NCBI GenBank assembly: GCA_015075635.1
Contig: JABTUA010000002.1
Location: forward strand, 2,794,708-2,858,707
Direction of reading: 5' to 3'
Length of the DNA stretch: 64,000 bases
Origin: Polyangiaceae bacterium
GTDB lineage: Bacteria > Myxococcota_A > Polyangia > Polyangiales > Polyangiaceae
Below, piece after piece: positions 46,308 through 54,012 of this stretch (positions are counted from its first letter, which is position 1; every line of letters begins with the position of its first letter). The notes under the pieces were generated by a model, which was not told the DNA's origin, made no database searches, and saw only the letters and a program-made list of their open reading frames with translations. The position numbers and the translations under genes are program-made.

Positions 46308-47078
46308 GTGTCCATCCGCGCCCTTCTGTCTCTCGTCTCCGTCGCCTGGGCATCGCTCGGGTGCGCTCAAATCGCGGGGCTCGAGGATGGCGAGCTCGCC
46401 AGCGGAGCCAGCGGCAACGGCGGCGGTGGTGCGACAGCCAACGACAAGTACGGCAAAGAGGTGCTCGCTGACGGGCCCATCGCCTACTTCCGCTTGGACG
46501 AGCCCGCGGGTTCGTCCAGCGTCGCGGACTCCTCCGGCAACGGCAACACGGGCACGCCGACCAGCAAGGTCGTGCTCGGCGCGCCGGGCGCCATCGCCGG
46601 GAGCACGGCGGCCTCGTTCGACGGCGTGAGCAGCATCGACCTGGGCGACAAGTTCGGTTTCGCGGGGCAGGTCCCGATGAGCGTCGAAGCCTGGATCTGG
46701 CCGCTGGCCGACGACGGCGGCTTTCTGGGGAAGGGCTACTACGCCGACGGCACCGGCTACGACGGTTGGTTCCTCGCCGAGGGCGCCGACGATTTGCAGT
46801 GCGTCCGCGGCGGCGCGGGCGTGATCCTGCCGAAGCTCGGCAAGACCGAGTACACCCACGTGGTGATGACCTTCGACGGGCTGAACCTGACCACGTACTT
46901 GAACGGCAAGACGGCCAAGAGCACGCCTTCGACCACCTCCGTCATCGATCACGCGAACCCGACCCAGCTCGGCGCCGTCAACGAGTGGCAGTCGATGGTC
47001 GGGAGCCTGGACGAGGTCGCGTTCTACGACAAGGCGCTCTCTCCGGAGCGCATCGCCGCCCACTACGCAGCGAAGTGA
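46308..47078 (+). CDS. LamG-domain lipoprotein
   Basis: The 256-residue protein has a lipoprotein signal (lipobox SLGC, followed by AQIAGLEDGEL, a start common in myxobacterial lipoproteins) and a Gly-rich spacer. A concanavalin A-like LamG domain follows (about 50-250: YFRLDEPAGSSSVADSSGNGN, AASFDGVSSIDLGD, SVEAWIWPL, GSLDEVAFYDKALSPERIAAHY). The last motif is the classic end of LamG_3 domains. It should bind carbohydrate or protein at the outer membrane. The GTG start at 46308 is used. The thioesterase gene starts three bases after the stop. Confidence 0.88.
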   Translation: MSIRALLSLVSVAWASLGCAQIAGLEDGELASGASGNGGGGATANDKYGKEVLADGPIAYFRLDEPAGSSSVADSSGNGNTGTPTSKVVLGAPGAIAGSTAASFDGVSSIDLGDKFGFAGQVPMSVEAWIWPLADDGGFLGKGYYADGTGYDGWFLAEGADDLQCVRGGAGVILPKLGKTEYTHVVMTFDGLNLTTYLNGKTAKSTPSTTSVIDHANPTQLGAVNEWQSMVGSLDEVAFYDKALSPERIAAHYAAK

Positions 47079-47080
47079 GC

Positions 47081-47509
47081 ATGAGCGGCGTCTTACCCGT
47101 GACGACCGAGCTCTCGGTCCTGTGGGGCGACATGGACGCCCTCGGCCACGTCAACAACGCCGTCTACGCGCGCTGGCTGGAGCAGGCGCGCATCGCCTAT
47201 TTCGAGCGCGTGGGCTTGATCGGCGGCGGCACGGTCGGGCCGATCTTGGCCCGGCAGGCCATCGACTTCGTCGAGCCCGTCACCTACCCGGATCGGGTCG
47301 CCGTGTCGGTGGGAGTGTCGCGCATCGGGACGACCTCGCTCACGCTCGACTACGTCGCGACCAGCCAAGCTAAGCACGGCGCGGTGGTGATGAAGGCCCA
47401 GAGCGTGATCGTGGTCTTCGACTACGCGGCCGGGACCAAGACCCCCGTGAGCACCGAGCTCAGAGCGCGCATCGAGGGCCTCGCATGTACGACGCCGACT
47501 GCATCGTGA
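47081..47509 (+). CDS. Acyl-CoA thioesterase (4HBT/YbgC-like hotdog fold)
   Basis: The 142-residue protein has the hotdog-fold signature WGDMDALGHVNNAVYARWLEQAR, whose Asp (in WGDMDALGH) is the usual catalytic residue of 4-hydroxybenzoyl-CoA thioesterase-type enzymes. A stretch VGVSRIGTTSLTLDYV gives the central strand. It hydrolyses acyl-CoA thioesters, chain length unknown. ATG 47081 follows the LamG gene by two bases, and the 3' end overlaps the amine oxidase-like gene by 25 bases. The three are probably co-transcribed. Confidence 0.88.
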   Translation: MSGVLPVTTELSVLWGDMDALGHVNNAVYARWLEQARIAYFERVGLIGGGTVGPILARQAIDFVEPVTYPDRVAVSVGVSRIGTTSLTLDYVATSQAKHGAVVMKAQSVIVVFDYAAGTKTPVSTELRARIEGLACTTPTAS

Positions 47510-48834
47510 TCGGAGCCGGCCTGGCCGGGCTCGCGGCTGCGCGCGAGCTCGCCGGGTGCCGCAAGAGCGTCTTGGTGCTGGAGGCCCGCGACCGCGTGGG
47601 CGGCCGCACCTGGAGCGGCGAGCTCGAGGGCGCCGAGGTGGACTGGGGCGGCGAGTGGATCGGAGAAGGGCAACCACGCATCCACGAGCTCGTCGAGTCG
47701 CTCGGGCTGGGCACTTTTCCGACCTGGGACACGGGCGAGAAGATCCTGGAGATGCGGGGCCGGGTCTCGACTTACTCCGGCACCATCCCGCGCATGGCCC
47801 CGTGGAAGCTCCTGCAGATCCAGCTGGCAATCTGGCTCCTCGATGCCCGGGCCCGGCGCTTGGACTTGGACGGGCCCTGGGAGCACCCACAGGCGGCCGA
47901 CTGGGACTCGACCACGCTGGACGCGCTGCGCAGGAAGGTGATGTGGAGCGCCGACGCCCGCGCGGCGATGGACGCCGCGATGCGCACCATCTTCGGCGCC
48001 GAAGCGGGTGAGCTCTCGCTCCTGCACACGCTGGCCTACGTGCGCTCGGCGGGTGGGCTGGAGAAGCTCATCTCCACCGAAGGTGGCTTCCAGCATGAAC
48101 GCATCCGCGGCGGCGCGCAGGCCATAGCGCTCGCGCTGGCGGCGGAGCTCGGTCCCGAGCGCCTGAGGCTCGGCACGCCGGTCGCCCGAGTGGCTCGCGA
48201 CGACGGTGGCGTCACGATCGAGAGCCAGGGCGGGGAGCGCTTCCGCGCCCAGCGCGCCGTCGTGGCCGTGCCACTGCCGCTGTGTGCCCGCATCGACTTC
48301 GTGCCCCGACTCCCCGCGCTGCGCGAGCAGCTCGTCCAGCGCTCGCCCATGGGCGCTGCGGTCAAGTGCTTCGTGCGCTACGAGCGCGCGTTCTGGCGCG
48401 AGCGCGGGCTGTCGGGGGAGGCCGCCAGCGGCGACGGTCCCATCTCCGTCACCTTCGACCAGTCGAGCGAGGACGGGAGTCAGCCGTGCCTCCTGGCCTT
48501 CGTGGGCGGGCGGCCCGCACGCAGCTGGCACCGAGAGGGCGAGGCCGAGCGCAAACGCGTGGTCTTGGACAAGCTGGCGCGATACTTCGGAGACGAGGCC
48601 CGAAAGCCCGTCGCCTACGCCGAGGCCGACTGGACCCAGGAACGCTGGAGCGGCGGCGGACCCATCGCGCTGTTTCCGCCCGGGACCCTGCTGTGCCACG
48701 GGGCGGCGCTGCGCGAGCCGATCGATCGCTTGCATTGGGCCGGCACCGAGACGGCGCGCCACTGCATGGGCTTCATGGAGGGCGCAGTGGAGTCCGGGCA
48801 GCGAGCTGCGGCCGAGGTCGTTGCCGCGTTGTGA
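47485..48834 (+). CDS. Flavin amine oxidase family protein
   Basis: The 449-residue protein starts with an FAD-binding Rossmann motif (DCIVIGAGLAGLAAARELA, then VLVLEARDRVGGRTW, the GG-doublet motif). It ends with the family's HWAGTETARHCMGFMEGAVESG, in which HWAGTE contacts FAD. This is the monoamine oxidase/phytoene desaturase-like superfamily; the middle region (EVDWGGEWIGEGQPRI) agrees with monoamine-oxidase members. There is no signal peptide, so it is cytoplasmic or membrane-peripheral. The substrate amine is unknown. The overlap with the thioesterase gene suggests coupled expression. Confidence 0.9.
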   Translation: MYDADCIVIGAGLAGLAAARELAGCRKSVLVLEARDRVGGRTWSGELEGAEVDWGGEWIGEGQPRIHELVESLGLGTFPTWDTGEKILEMRGRVSTYSGTIPRMAPWKLLQIQLAIWLLDARARRLDLDGPWEHPQAADWDSTTLDALRRKVMWSADARAAMDAAMRTIFGAEAGELSLLHTLAYVRSAGGLEKLISTEGGFQHERIRGGAQAIALALAAELGPERLRLGTPVARVARDDGGVTIESQGGERFRAQRAVVAVPLPLCARIDFVPRLPALREQLVQRSPMGAAVKCFVRYERAFWRERGLSGEAASGDGPISVTFDQSSEDGSQPCLLAFVGGRPARSWHREGEAERKRVVLDKLARYFGDEARKPVAYAEADWTQERWSGGGPIALFPPGTLLCHGAALREPIDRLHWAGTETARHCMGFMEGAVESGQRAAAEVVAAL

Positions 48835-48847
48835 TAGCCTGGCGGAC

Positions 48848-49801
48848 ATGGGGCTCGACGACATCGCAGCGACACTCGCCGACACGCAGCGCATCGGTCT
48901 GAACGAAGAGCTGGTGAAGAAGCTGGGCATCGTCAGCGTGGAAGCCACGCGGGGGCGGCTGATGGCGCAGATGGAGGGCGACGGCTCGCACCTGGGCGTG
49001 TACCTGCTCTCGACCTACGTGGTGGACGACACCGACTTCTGGGGCGACGGCGAGATCTACTGGTGGACGATCCCGGTCCTGACCCGCACGGGTGGCAGCG
49101 TGCGCCGCGAGCCGCTGGCCGGCATCCCCACCGGCGCGCCACCCCACAAGGTCGGCTCGCTCGAGTGGATGACCAACATCTCGCTCGCGAACCCCACGCT
49201 CCTGGCGGTGATCCCGCCGGAGGACGACGTCGAGTCGTGCGTGCTCCGCGTGGCATTCTACGACGACGACGGCGCCGCCGCGGATCTGCCCAAGGCCATC
49301 ACCGCAGGCCTCGAGGCCTACGCCGAGATCTCCTCGGCGAGCCTGACCGGCGCCGAGCAGATCATCCGCCCGGTGCGCGACGCCATCTACAAGAGCCTCC
49401 GCGCCGAACAAGACGACATCTTGGTGGACCAGGACGTGACCTTGCGACGCGGCGAGGTCGTGCGCTTCGGCCGCGGCATGATCGGCTCGGTGATCAACGC
49501 CATGGCGCGCGTGTACTACTTCGTGAAAGACGAGGCGAAGACCGAGCAGTTCGGGCCGATCGCGCTGCACAAGGGGCAGATCGAGACGGTGAAGTTCAAG
49601 CAGAAGCTCGCCGGCGGCGGGCGCCTGGCGTTGTTCGCGCGCGGCGCCGACGTGTCGTGCCAGGCCTTCGGCGACCTGACCACCGACCTGCCCTTCCAGA
49701 ACCGCGTCATCGACACCCGCCAGGAAGCGAGCCTGGAGCAGGGCTTCAGCGTGGCGGGCACGGGCGCCGCCAAGCTGATCGCCTTTTACACGCCGCCCTG
49801 A
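48848..49801 (+). CDS. Hypothetical protein (317 aa)
   Basis: The 317-residue cytoplasmic protein starts at ATG 48848, 14 bases after the amine oxidase gene. It has no signal peptide or membrane span. Its composition is that of a mixed alpha/beta protein, with segments WGDGEIYWWTIPVLTRTGG near residue 65, VGSLEWMTNISLANP near 100 and GQIETVKFKQKLAGGGRLA near 240. I do not recognise a family. Codon use and GC agree with neighbours. The product may serve the same pathway as the flavoprotein, but nothing visible shows this. Confidence 0.7.
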   Translation: MGLDDIAATLADTQRIGLNEELVKKLGIVSVEATRGRLMAQMEGDGSHLGVYLLSTYVVDDTDFWGDGEIYWWTIPVLTRTGGSVRREPLAGIPTGAPPHKVGSLEWMTNISLANPTLLAVIPPEDDVESCVLRVAFYDDDGAAADLPKAITAGLEAYAEISSASLTGAEQIIRPVRDAIYKSLRAEQDDILVDQDVTLRRGEVVRFGRGMIGSVINAMARVYYFVKDEAKTEQFGPIALHKGQIETVKFKQKLAGGGRLALFARGADVSCQAFGDLTTDLPFQNRVIDTRQEASLEQGFSVAGTGAAKLIAFYTPP

Positions 49802-49842
49802 CCAGGCTTGCGTCCCCCGGCGCGCTTGGGCAAGACCGACGC

Positions 49843-50055
49843 ATGAAATACGGCGCGCGCAACACCATCTCCGGTAAGGTCATCGGCATCAAGAAAGGCG
49901 CGCTGATGTGCCAGGTGGACGTCGCCATCGGCGGCGGCAACCGCATGAGCTCGGTCATGACCATCGACTCGATGAAGGAGCTCGGCCTGAAGAAGGGCTC
50001 GACCGTCACGGTGGTGGTCAAGGCCGTGAACGTGCTCCTGGCCCGCGAGAGCTGA
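49843..50055 (+). CDS. Molbindin-like protein (TOBE/Mop domain)
   Basis: The 70-residue protein is a single Mop/TOBE domain, with ARNTISGKVIGIKKGALMCQV at the start and TVVVKAVNVLLARES at the end. The pattern NTISGKV...G...V....G.....S.....S...LGLKKG..V.V.VKA..V is diagnostic of small molybdate/tungstate-binding proteins that form ring-like oligomers. It probably stores or buffers oxyanion in the cytoplasm. No molybdate transporter or cofactor gene is near. The next gene starts two bases after its stop. Confidence 0.88.
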   Translation: MKYGARNTISGKVIGIKKGALMCQVDVAIGGGNRMSSVMTIDSMKELGLKKGSTVTVVVKAVNVLLARES

Positions 50056-50057
50056 GC

Positions 50058-50474
50058 GTGCGCGCTCGCTGGGCTGGCGCGCTCTGGGAGCTCCCGCAGT
50101 CGGCGCTCGGTGCGCTGAACCTGGGCGCTCAACGCCTCCTCGGCAACGTCGAGTCTGCGGAGTCGCGCCACGGGCGCCTGTTCGTGAAGCTCCGGGGCGC
50201 CGGCGCCGTGTCGCTCGGCTACTTCGTGTTCTGGAGCACCAGAGACACCGCGTTCGTACGCGTCAACCCGGACAACGACCGACACGAGTGGGGACACGCG
50301 CGGCAGTCGCGCCTGCTCGGTCCGCTCTACCTGCTCGTGGTCGGCGTGCCGTCGTCGCTTCGGGCGCTCTACGCGGTGGCGCAGTGGCCGGTCACCCGCC
50401 GGCCGTGGGAGGGCTACTACGACGGCTTCCCGGAGAGTTGGGCGGACCGCCTGGGTGGCGTGAAGCGGCGCTAG
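50058..50474 (+). CDS. Membrane protein with a HEWGH motif
   Basis: The GTG-started 138-residue protein has VKLRGAGAVSLGYFVFW, then NDRHEWGHARQSRLLGPLYLLVVGVPS, and a C-terminal tail of basic and aromatic residues. HEWGH matches the HExxH zinc-binding pattern of metalloproteases, placed just before a hydrophobic segment. The region HARQSRLLGPLYLLVVGVP recurs in small unannotated membrane proteins that I remember from several phyla, where the family is uncharacterised. A protease role is inference only. The start two bases after the molbindin stop suggests shared transcription. The 3' end is next to the 51-bp repeat array. Confidence 0.65.
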   Translation: MRARWAGALWELPQSALGALNLGAQRLLGNVESAESRHGRLFVKLRGAGAVSLGYFVFWSTRDTAFVRVNPDNDRHEWGHARQSRLLGPLYLLVVGVPSSLRALYAVAQWPVTRRPWEGYYDGFPESWADRLGGVKRR

Positions 50475-50475
50475 C

Positions 50476-50740
50476 CATCCCGCAGACTCCCGCGGACATC
50501 CCGTGCGTCGCAGCCCCTTGCGATGCTCGAAACGTCCATCCCGCGGACATCCCGTGCGTCGCAGCCCCCTGCGACGCTCGAAACGTCCATCCCGCGGACA
50601 TCCCGTGCGTCGCAGCCCCTTGCGATGCTCGAAACGTCCATCCCGCGGACATCCCGTGCGTCGCAGCGCCCTGCGACGCTCGAAACGTCCATCCCGCGGA
50701 CATCCCGTGCGTCGCAGCGCCCTGCGATGCTCGAGGCGTC
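50476..50740 (+). repeat. 51-bp tandem repeat array A (five units)
   Basis: Units starting GACATCCCGTGCGTCGCAG occur at 50495, 50546, 50597, 50648 and 50699, exactly 51 bp apart, with a degenerate lead-in from 50476. Each unit can form a hairpin from GCGTCGCAG and CTGCGACGC (perfect at 50546, G-T wobbles or small changes elsewhere). There are no spacers between units, so this is a minisatellite and not a CRISPR array. Because 51 is a multiple of three, every frame stays open through it and spurious long ORFs result. Confidence 0.95.
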
Positions 50741-50931
50741 CAAACGCGCATCGCAGCGCATTCAACCCGCGCTGCCGCGTGGCGCTTCACGCTTCAGCGT
50801 TCGCGCCGGCGCAGCCGCGCGACCGCCAGGCCGAGCGCACCCGCGAGCGCCCACCACGGCGTCGGCTGGGGCCGCGTCGCGACGGAGCAGCCGGAGTCGT
50901 CGCCGGAGCCGTTGCCCAGGCTGCCGTTGCC
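50741..50931 (-). repeat. Duplicated 191-bp segment with an orphan MYXO-CTERM coding end
   Basis: This segment is nearly identical to 51233-51423, exactly 492 bp downstream. It includes the 3' end of the NlpC/P60-like gene in the minus strand, encoding GDDSGCSVATRPQPTPWWAL and the following hydrophobic and Arg-rich end. In the copy this coding end is fused in frame to the translated 51-bp repeat rather than to a protein domain, so it is a detached sorting-signal fragment. Confidence 0.92.
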
Positions 50932-51232
50932 CGCGGACATCCCGTGCGTCGCAGCGCCCTGCGATGCTCGAAACGTCCATCCCGCGGACATCCCGTGCGT
51001 CGCAGCCCCTTGCGATGCTCGAAACGTCCATCCCGCGGACATCCCGTGCGTCGCAGCCCCTCGCGATGCTCGAAACGTCCATCCCGCGGACATCCCGTGC
51101 GTCGCAGCCCCTTGCGATGCTCGAAACGTCCATCCCGCGGACATCCCGTGCGTCGCAGCGCCCTGCGACGCTCGAAACGTCCATCCCGCGGACATCCCGT
51201 GCGTCGCAGCGCCCTGCGCTGCGCGAGGCGTC
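50932..51232 (+). repeat. 51-bp tandem repeat array B (six units)
   Basis: Units recur at 50936, 50987, 51038, 51089, 51140 and 51191. They are the same 51-bp sequence as in array A. The last unit of each array (50699 and 51191) is followed by the same GAGGCGTCCAAACGCGCATC, showing that array end plus 191-bp segment were copied together as a higher-order unit. Confidence 0.95.
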
Positions 51233-51285
51233 CAAACGCGCATCGCAGCGCATTCAACCCGCGCTGCCGCGTGGCGCTTCACGCT

Positions 51286-52859
51286 TCAGCGTTCGCGCCG
51301 GCGCAGCCGCGCGACCGCCAGGCCGAGCGCACCCGCGAGCGCCCACCACGGCGTCGGCTGGGGCCGCGTCGCGACGGAGCAGCCGGAGTCGTCGCCGGAG
51401 CCGTTGCCCAGGCTGCCGTTGCCCCCGCTCGGGGCGCCGCCGCTCCCGGGCGCGCCGCCCACGTTCGGCGTGCCGCCCGCGCTGCCGCCGGCCCCGCGCC
51501 CGCGCTGCCGGAGAAGCCGGCGCCGCCGGCCGCGCCGCTCGCGCCGCCCTGGCCCGCGTCCGCCGGATCGCCGCCGGCGTCGGGCTTCGGCGCCACGCCG
51601 GAGTCCGGCGCACCGCCGCCGCACTTGCCGGAGGGCATGCAGTACTTCTCCCCGCCGCCGATGTCCGCGCAGCAGCCGCCCGGGAACTGCCCGCAGTCGC
51701 CGGCGCTCGCGCAGGGCTTGCTGCAGAAGCTCGAGGTCGAGGTGTAGAGGCAGGTATCCACGCCCAGGTTCGGGTTGCAGAACGGCAGGCTCTTGTTGCC
51801 CGGGTAGGAGCAGGCGTCACCCGCGCCGCCCTCGAACTGGTACTGCTTGGGGCCCGCGCCGCAGGCCTGGCCGCTCGACGGCGCGAAATTCACCGTGAGC
51901 GTGAACGCGCCGCTGAGCGAGGTGCCGGACTTCGCGAAGGTGTCCGCGACCACGTAGTAGGTGCCGCAGTCCAGGTTCTTGGTGAAGCTGGAGTCGTGCC
52001 GTGCGACGCAGTCGTTGGTGTTCATCGAGGTGTACAGGTGCACGTCGATGTCCACGCCCACGTCGTCCTGCACGGTCACGCTGAGCGTGCCGGGCTTGGT
52101 CAGCGTGAGCTCGTAGATGTACTCGGGACCGGACTCGGGGACGCTGGGGTCGGCGCCGCAGCCGTCGAGCACGTCGGAGGGTGACTGCGCCGTGTTGCGC
52201 GAATCCACGAAGGGGAAGCTCGAGATGACGATGGGTTTCTCGGTCGTCCCGGAGGGATCGTCTGCCGTGGTGCCGGTGATCTTCGTGTAGCGGCGCGGGA
52301 TGTAGCCGTCCAGCCACGACCAGCCCGGGAGGCTGTAGTGCACGTTGTAGAAGACCGACTCGTACAGCGCCGGCTCGCCGCTGCCGAGCAGGTGGCTGTA
52401 CATGGCCATGTGGTTGCCGGCGTCGTTGAAGATGTCGCCGGGCAAGAGCTGCGCCTTGCTGATGGCCGTGGAGATCTGATCCACGCTCGAGGTGGTGTAG
52501 TGCCCGGAGCTCCAGGCTTGGCTGACGAAACCCGAGCAGTCCACGCCCGAGGTGCAGCTCAGGATGCCGTCCGCCGGGTACGAGCCGGCGCCGTAGCCCT
52601 GGGCGATCTGCTGGTCGAACGTGAAGAGCGACATGTGCCCGCCCCAGTCGTAGGGCAGCCCCATGTAGTCGCCGGGGGCGTACACGCTGGTGTACGCGCC
52701 GTTGCACGAGGCCTTGGTGTTGGCGCTGGTTGCGGTCCAGGGGTGGAAGGCGAACGCCTTGGCCTTGATCAAGACCTCCGTGCGCGTGATGGCGGAGGCG
52801 CTGGACGAGACGGCGAGGCCGAGACCGAGCGCGGCGAGCAGCAGGCCGGTCCGCTTCAT
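51286..52859 (-). pseudogene. NlpC/P60-like secreted protein with MYXO-CTERM, frameshifted in the Gly-rich linker
   Basis: ATG 52859 opens a protein with a signal peptide (RTGLLLAALGLGLAVSSSASA). An NlpC/P60-like cysteine peptidase region follows (GVDCSGFVSQAW near residue 105, then LLPGDIFNDAGNHMAMYSH supplying His). After it come a PPC-like beta domain (YELTLTKPGTLSVTVQDD), a Cys-rich region (GGCCADIGGGEKYCMPSG) and a Gly/Ala linker. Near 51490-51500 the frame changes. The original frame runs to a stop at 51279 with Arg/Ala-rich nonsense, while the next frame encodes GGAPSGGNGSLGNG and the MYXO-CTERM end (Cys, PWW, hydrophobic helix, RRRER) stopping at 51286. One extra base near 51492 would restore the reading, so this is either a true mutation or a sequencing error. 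The peptidase domain itself is intact. Confidence 0.82.
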
Positions 52860-53863
52860 GGAGACACCTCCTTCCCCAGCACCGCGACGCTGGTGACGGT
52901 GAGCCCCTTCTCCGTCGGGTGGATGAACGCCAGCCGACCGGCGCCGAAGGCGACCTCCGTGCGCGGGACGTACAGGCCCGGTGCGGGCAGCGCCTCGTCG
53001 AAGACCACCGTGCCGGTAGCGACGTCCACGCAACTCGCGCGGCGGCTCACCGAGAGCGCCGGCGCCGAGCTGACGCTCTCGCTCTTCAGACACACGACGT
53101 TGCCCTGGCCACCGACGACGCGCGCCGCCGTCGGCGCGCCGGGCAGCGGGATCTCCTTCTCGATCTCGCTGCGTGCGGCCTCGTCCGCGGGCTGGGAGAC
53201 GAGCACCAGCGACGCCCCCGCGTCGGTGGCCCGCACCGCGACGCCGCGGCCGTCGGCGAGCTGGTACGCGCCTTCGCGCTTGGTGCGCAGGGCCACCGGC
53301 AGCGGCAGCGGCGCCGACGGGCTGCCGAGCTCGATCACTTCCTGGTAGCCGGTGCGCAGGCGTACGCGGCGTGAGATCCCGATGTCGAAGCCGACGCCGT
53401 CGCGGAGCTCGCGCGGCACGAGGAGCTCACCCAGGCTCTTGCCGTCGGCGTCGAACACGGAGGCCCTCGCGCGGAGCGGGCTGAACGCCAGCCAGGTGCC
53501 GTCCGTGCCGGCCGCGAGGTCCTCGGAGTCCACGCTCACGGTCGCCACGCCGCGGAGCGGCGACACGGCGTCCAGCGACACCACGCGCCCAGCCAGGCGG
53601 TCGAGCACCAGCGGGCGACCGTCGCTCGTCACCGCGACGGCGTTCGGACCTTGGACGACGCTCTCCGGGACGCTGGGCGTGCGTCGAAACTGATCCTGGC
53701 CCTGCCCCCAGGCGAAGCTGCGCTCGAAGCGCTGCCCCAGCACCGGCGCGCTCTCGATGCGGCCCTCGGAGGCGCGCAGCGTCTCGGACTCTCGCGAGCC
53801 CGCGCACGCCGCCGCCAGCGCCACAGTGCCCACCGCGATCCACCAGCATCGATCGATTCTCAT
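52856..53863 (-). CDS. Hypothetical lipoprotein, beta-propeller-like
   Basis: The 335-residue protein has a lipoprotein signal (lipobox AAAC, Cys near residue 20). The rest is beta-rich, with repeated turns such as VVQGPNAVAVTSDGRPLVLDR, ARASVFDADGKSLGELLVP and VVFDEALPAPGLYVP that suggest a beta-propeller; no named family is recognised. It overlaps the start of the NlpC/P60-like gene by four bases (ATGA), so both are probably translated together and secreted. ATG 53863 was chosen because the signal peptide begins there. The divergent gene at 54013 lies 150 bases away. Confidence 0.72.
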   Translation of the reverse strand: MRIDRCWWIAVGTVALAAACAGSRESETLRASEGRIESAPVLGQRFERSFAWGQGQDQFRRTPSVPESVVQGPNAVAVTSDGRPLVLDRLAGRVVSLDAVSPLRGVATVSVDSEDLAAGTDGTWLAFSPLRARASVFDADGKSLGELLVPRELRDGVGFDIGISRRVRLRTGYQEVIELGSPSAPLPLPVALRTKREGAYQLADGRGVAVRATDAGASLVLVSQPADEAARSEIEKEIPLPGAPTAARVVGGQGNVVCLKSESVSSAPALSVSRRASCVDVATGTVVFDEALPAPGLYVPRTEVAFGAGRLAFIHPTEKGLTVTSVAVLGKEVSP

Positions 53864-54012
53864 CGCGTCCAGCCCTTCGCTCGCCACTCGGAGCGTGCGC
53901 GCTCTAGCACGAGCGGAGCGCCCAGAAAACCGCGGAGAATGGGCGCATGTGAGCCCGGCGCGAGCGCACGTGCGTCTCGCTTGATACTCTGCGCCCACTC
54001 GAGAGGTGAGTG

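Noticed and set aside
50476..51232. CRISPR array
   Set aside because: The units are directly adjacent with no unique spacers, and no cas gene is near.
50392..51282. Minus-strand ORFs joining repeats to the MYXO-CTERM copy as a real surface protein
   Set aside because: The start (GTG) lies just past the stop of the NlpC/P60-like gene with no good RBS, and the translated repeat has no recognisable fold. I record the arrangement as a finding but do not annotate a gene.
50288..52184. Long plus-strand ORFs of 414-553 codons through the repeat region
   Set aside because: They exist because the 51-bp unit is a multiple of three and has no stop in these frames. They have no plausible domain, signal or RBS, and run antisense into the NlpC/P60-like gene.
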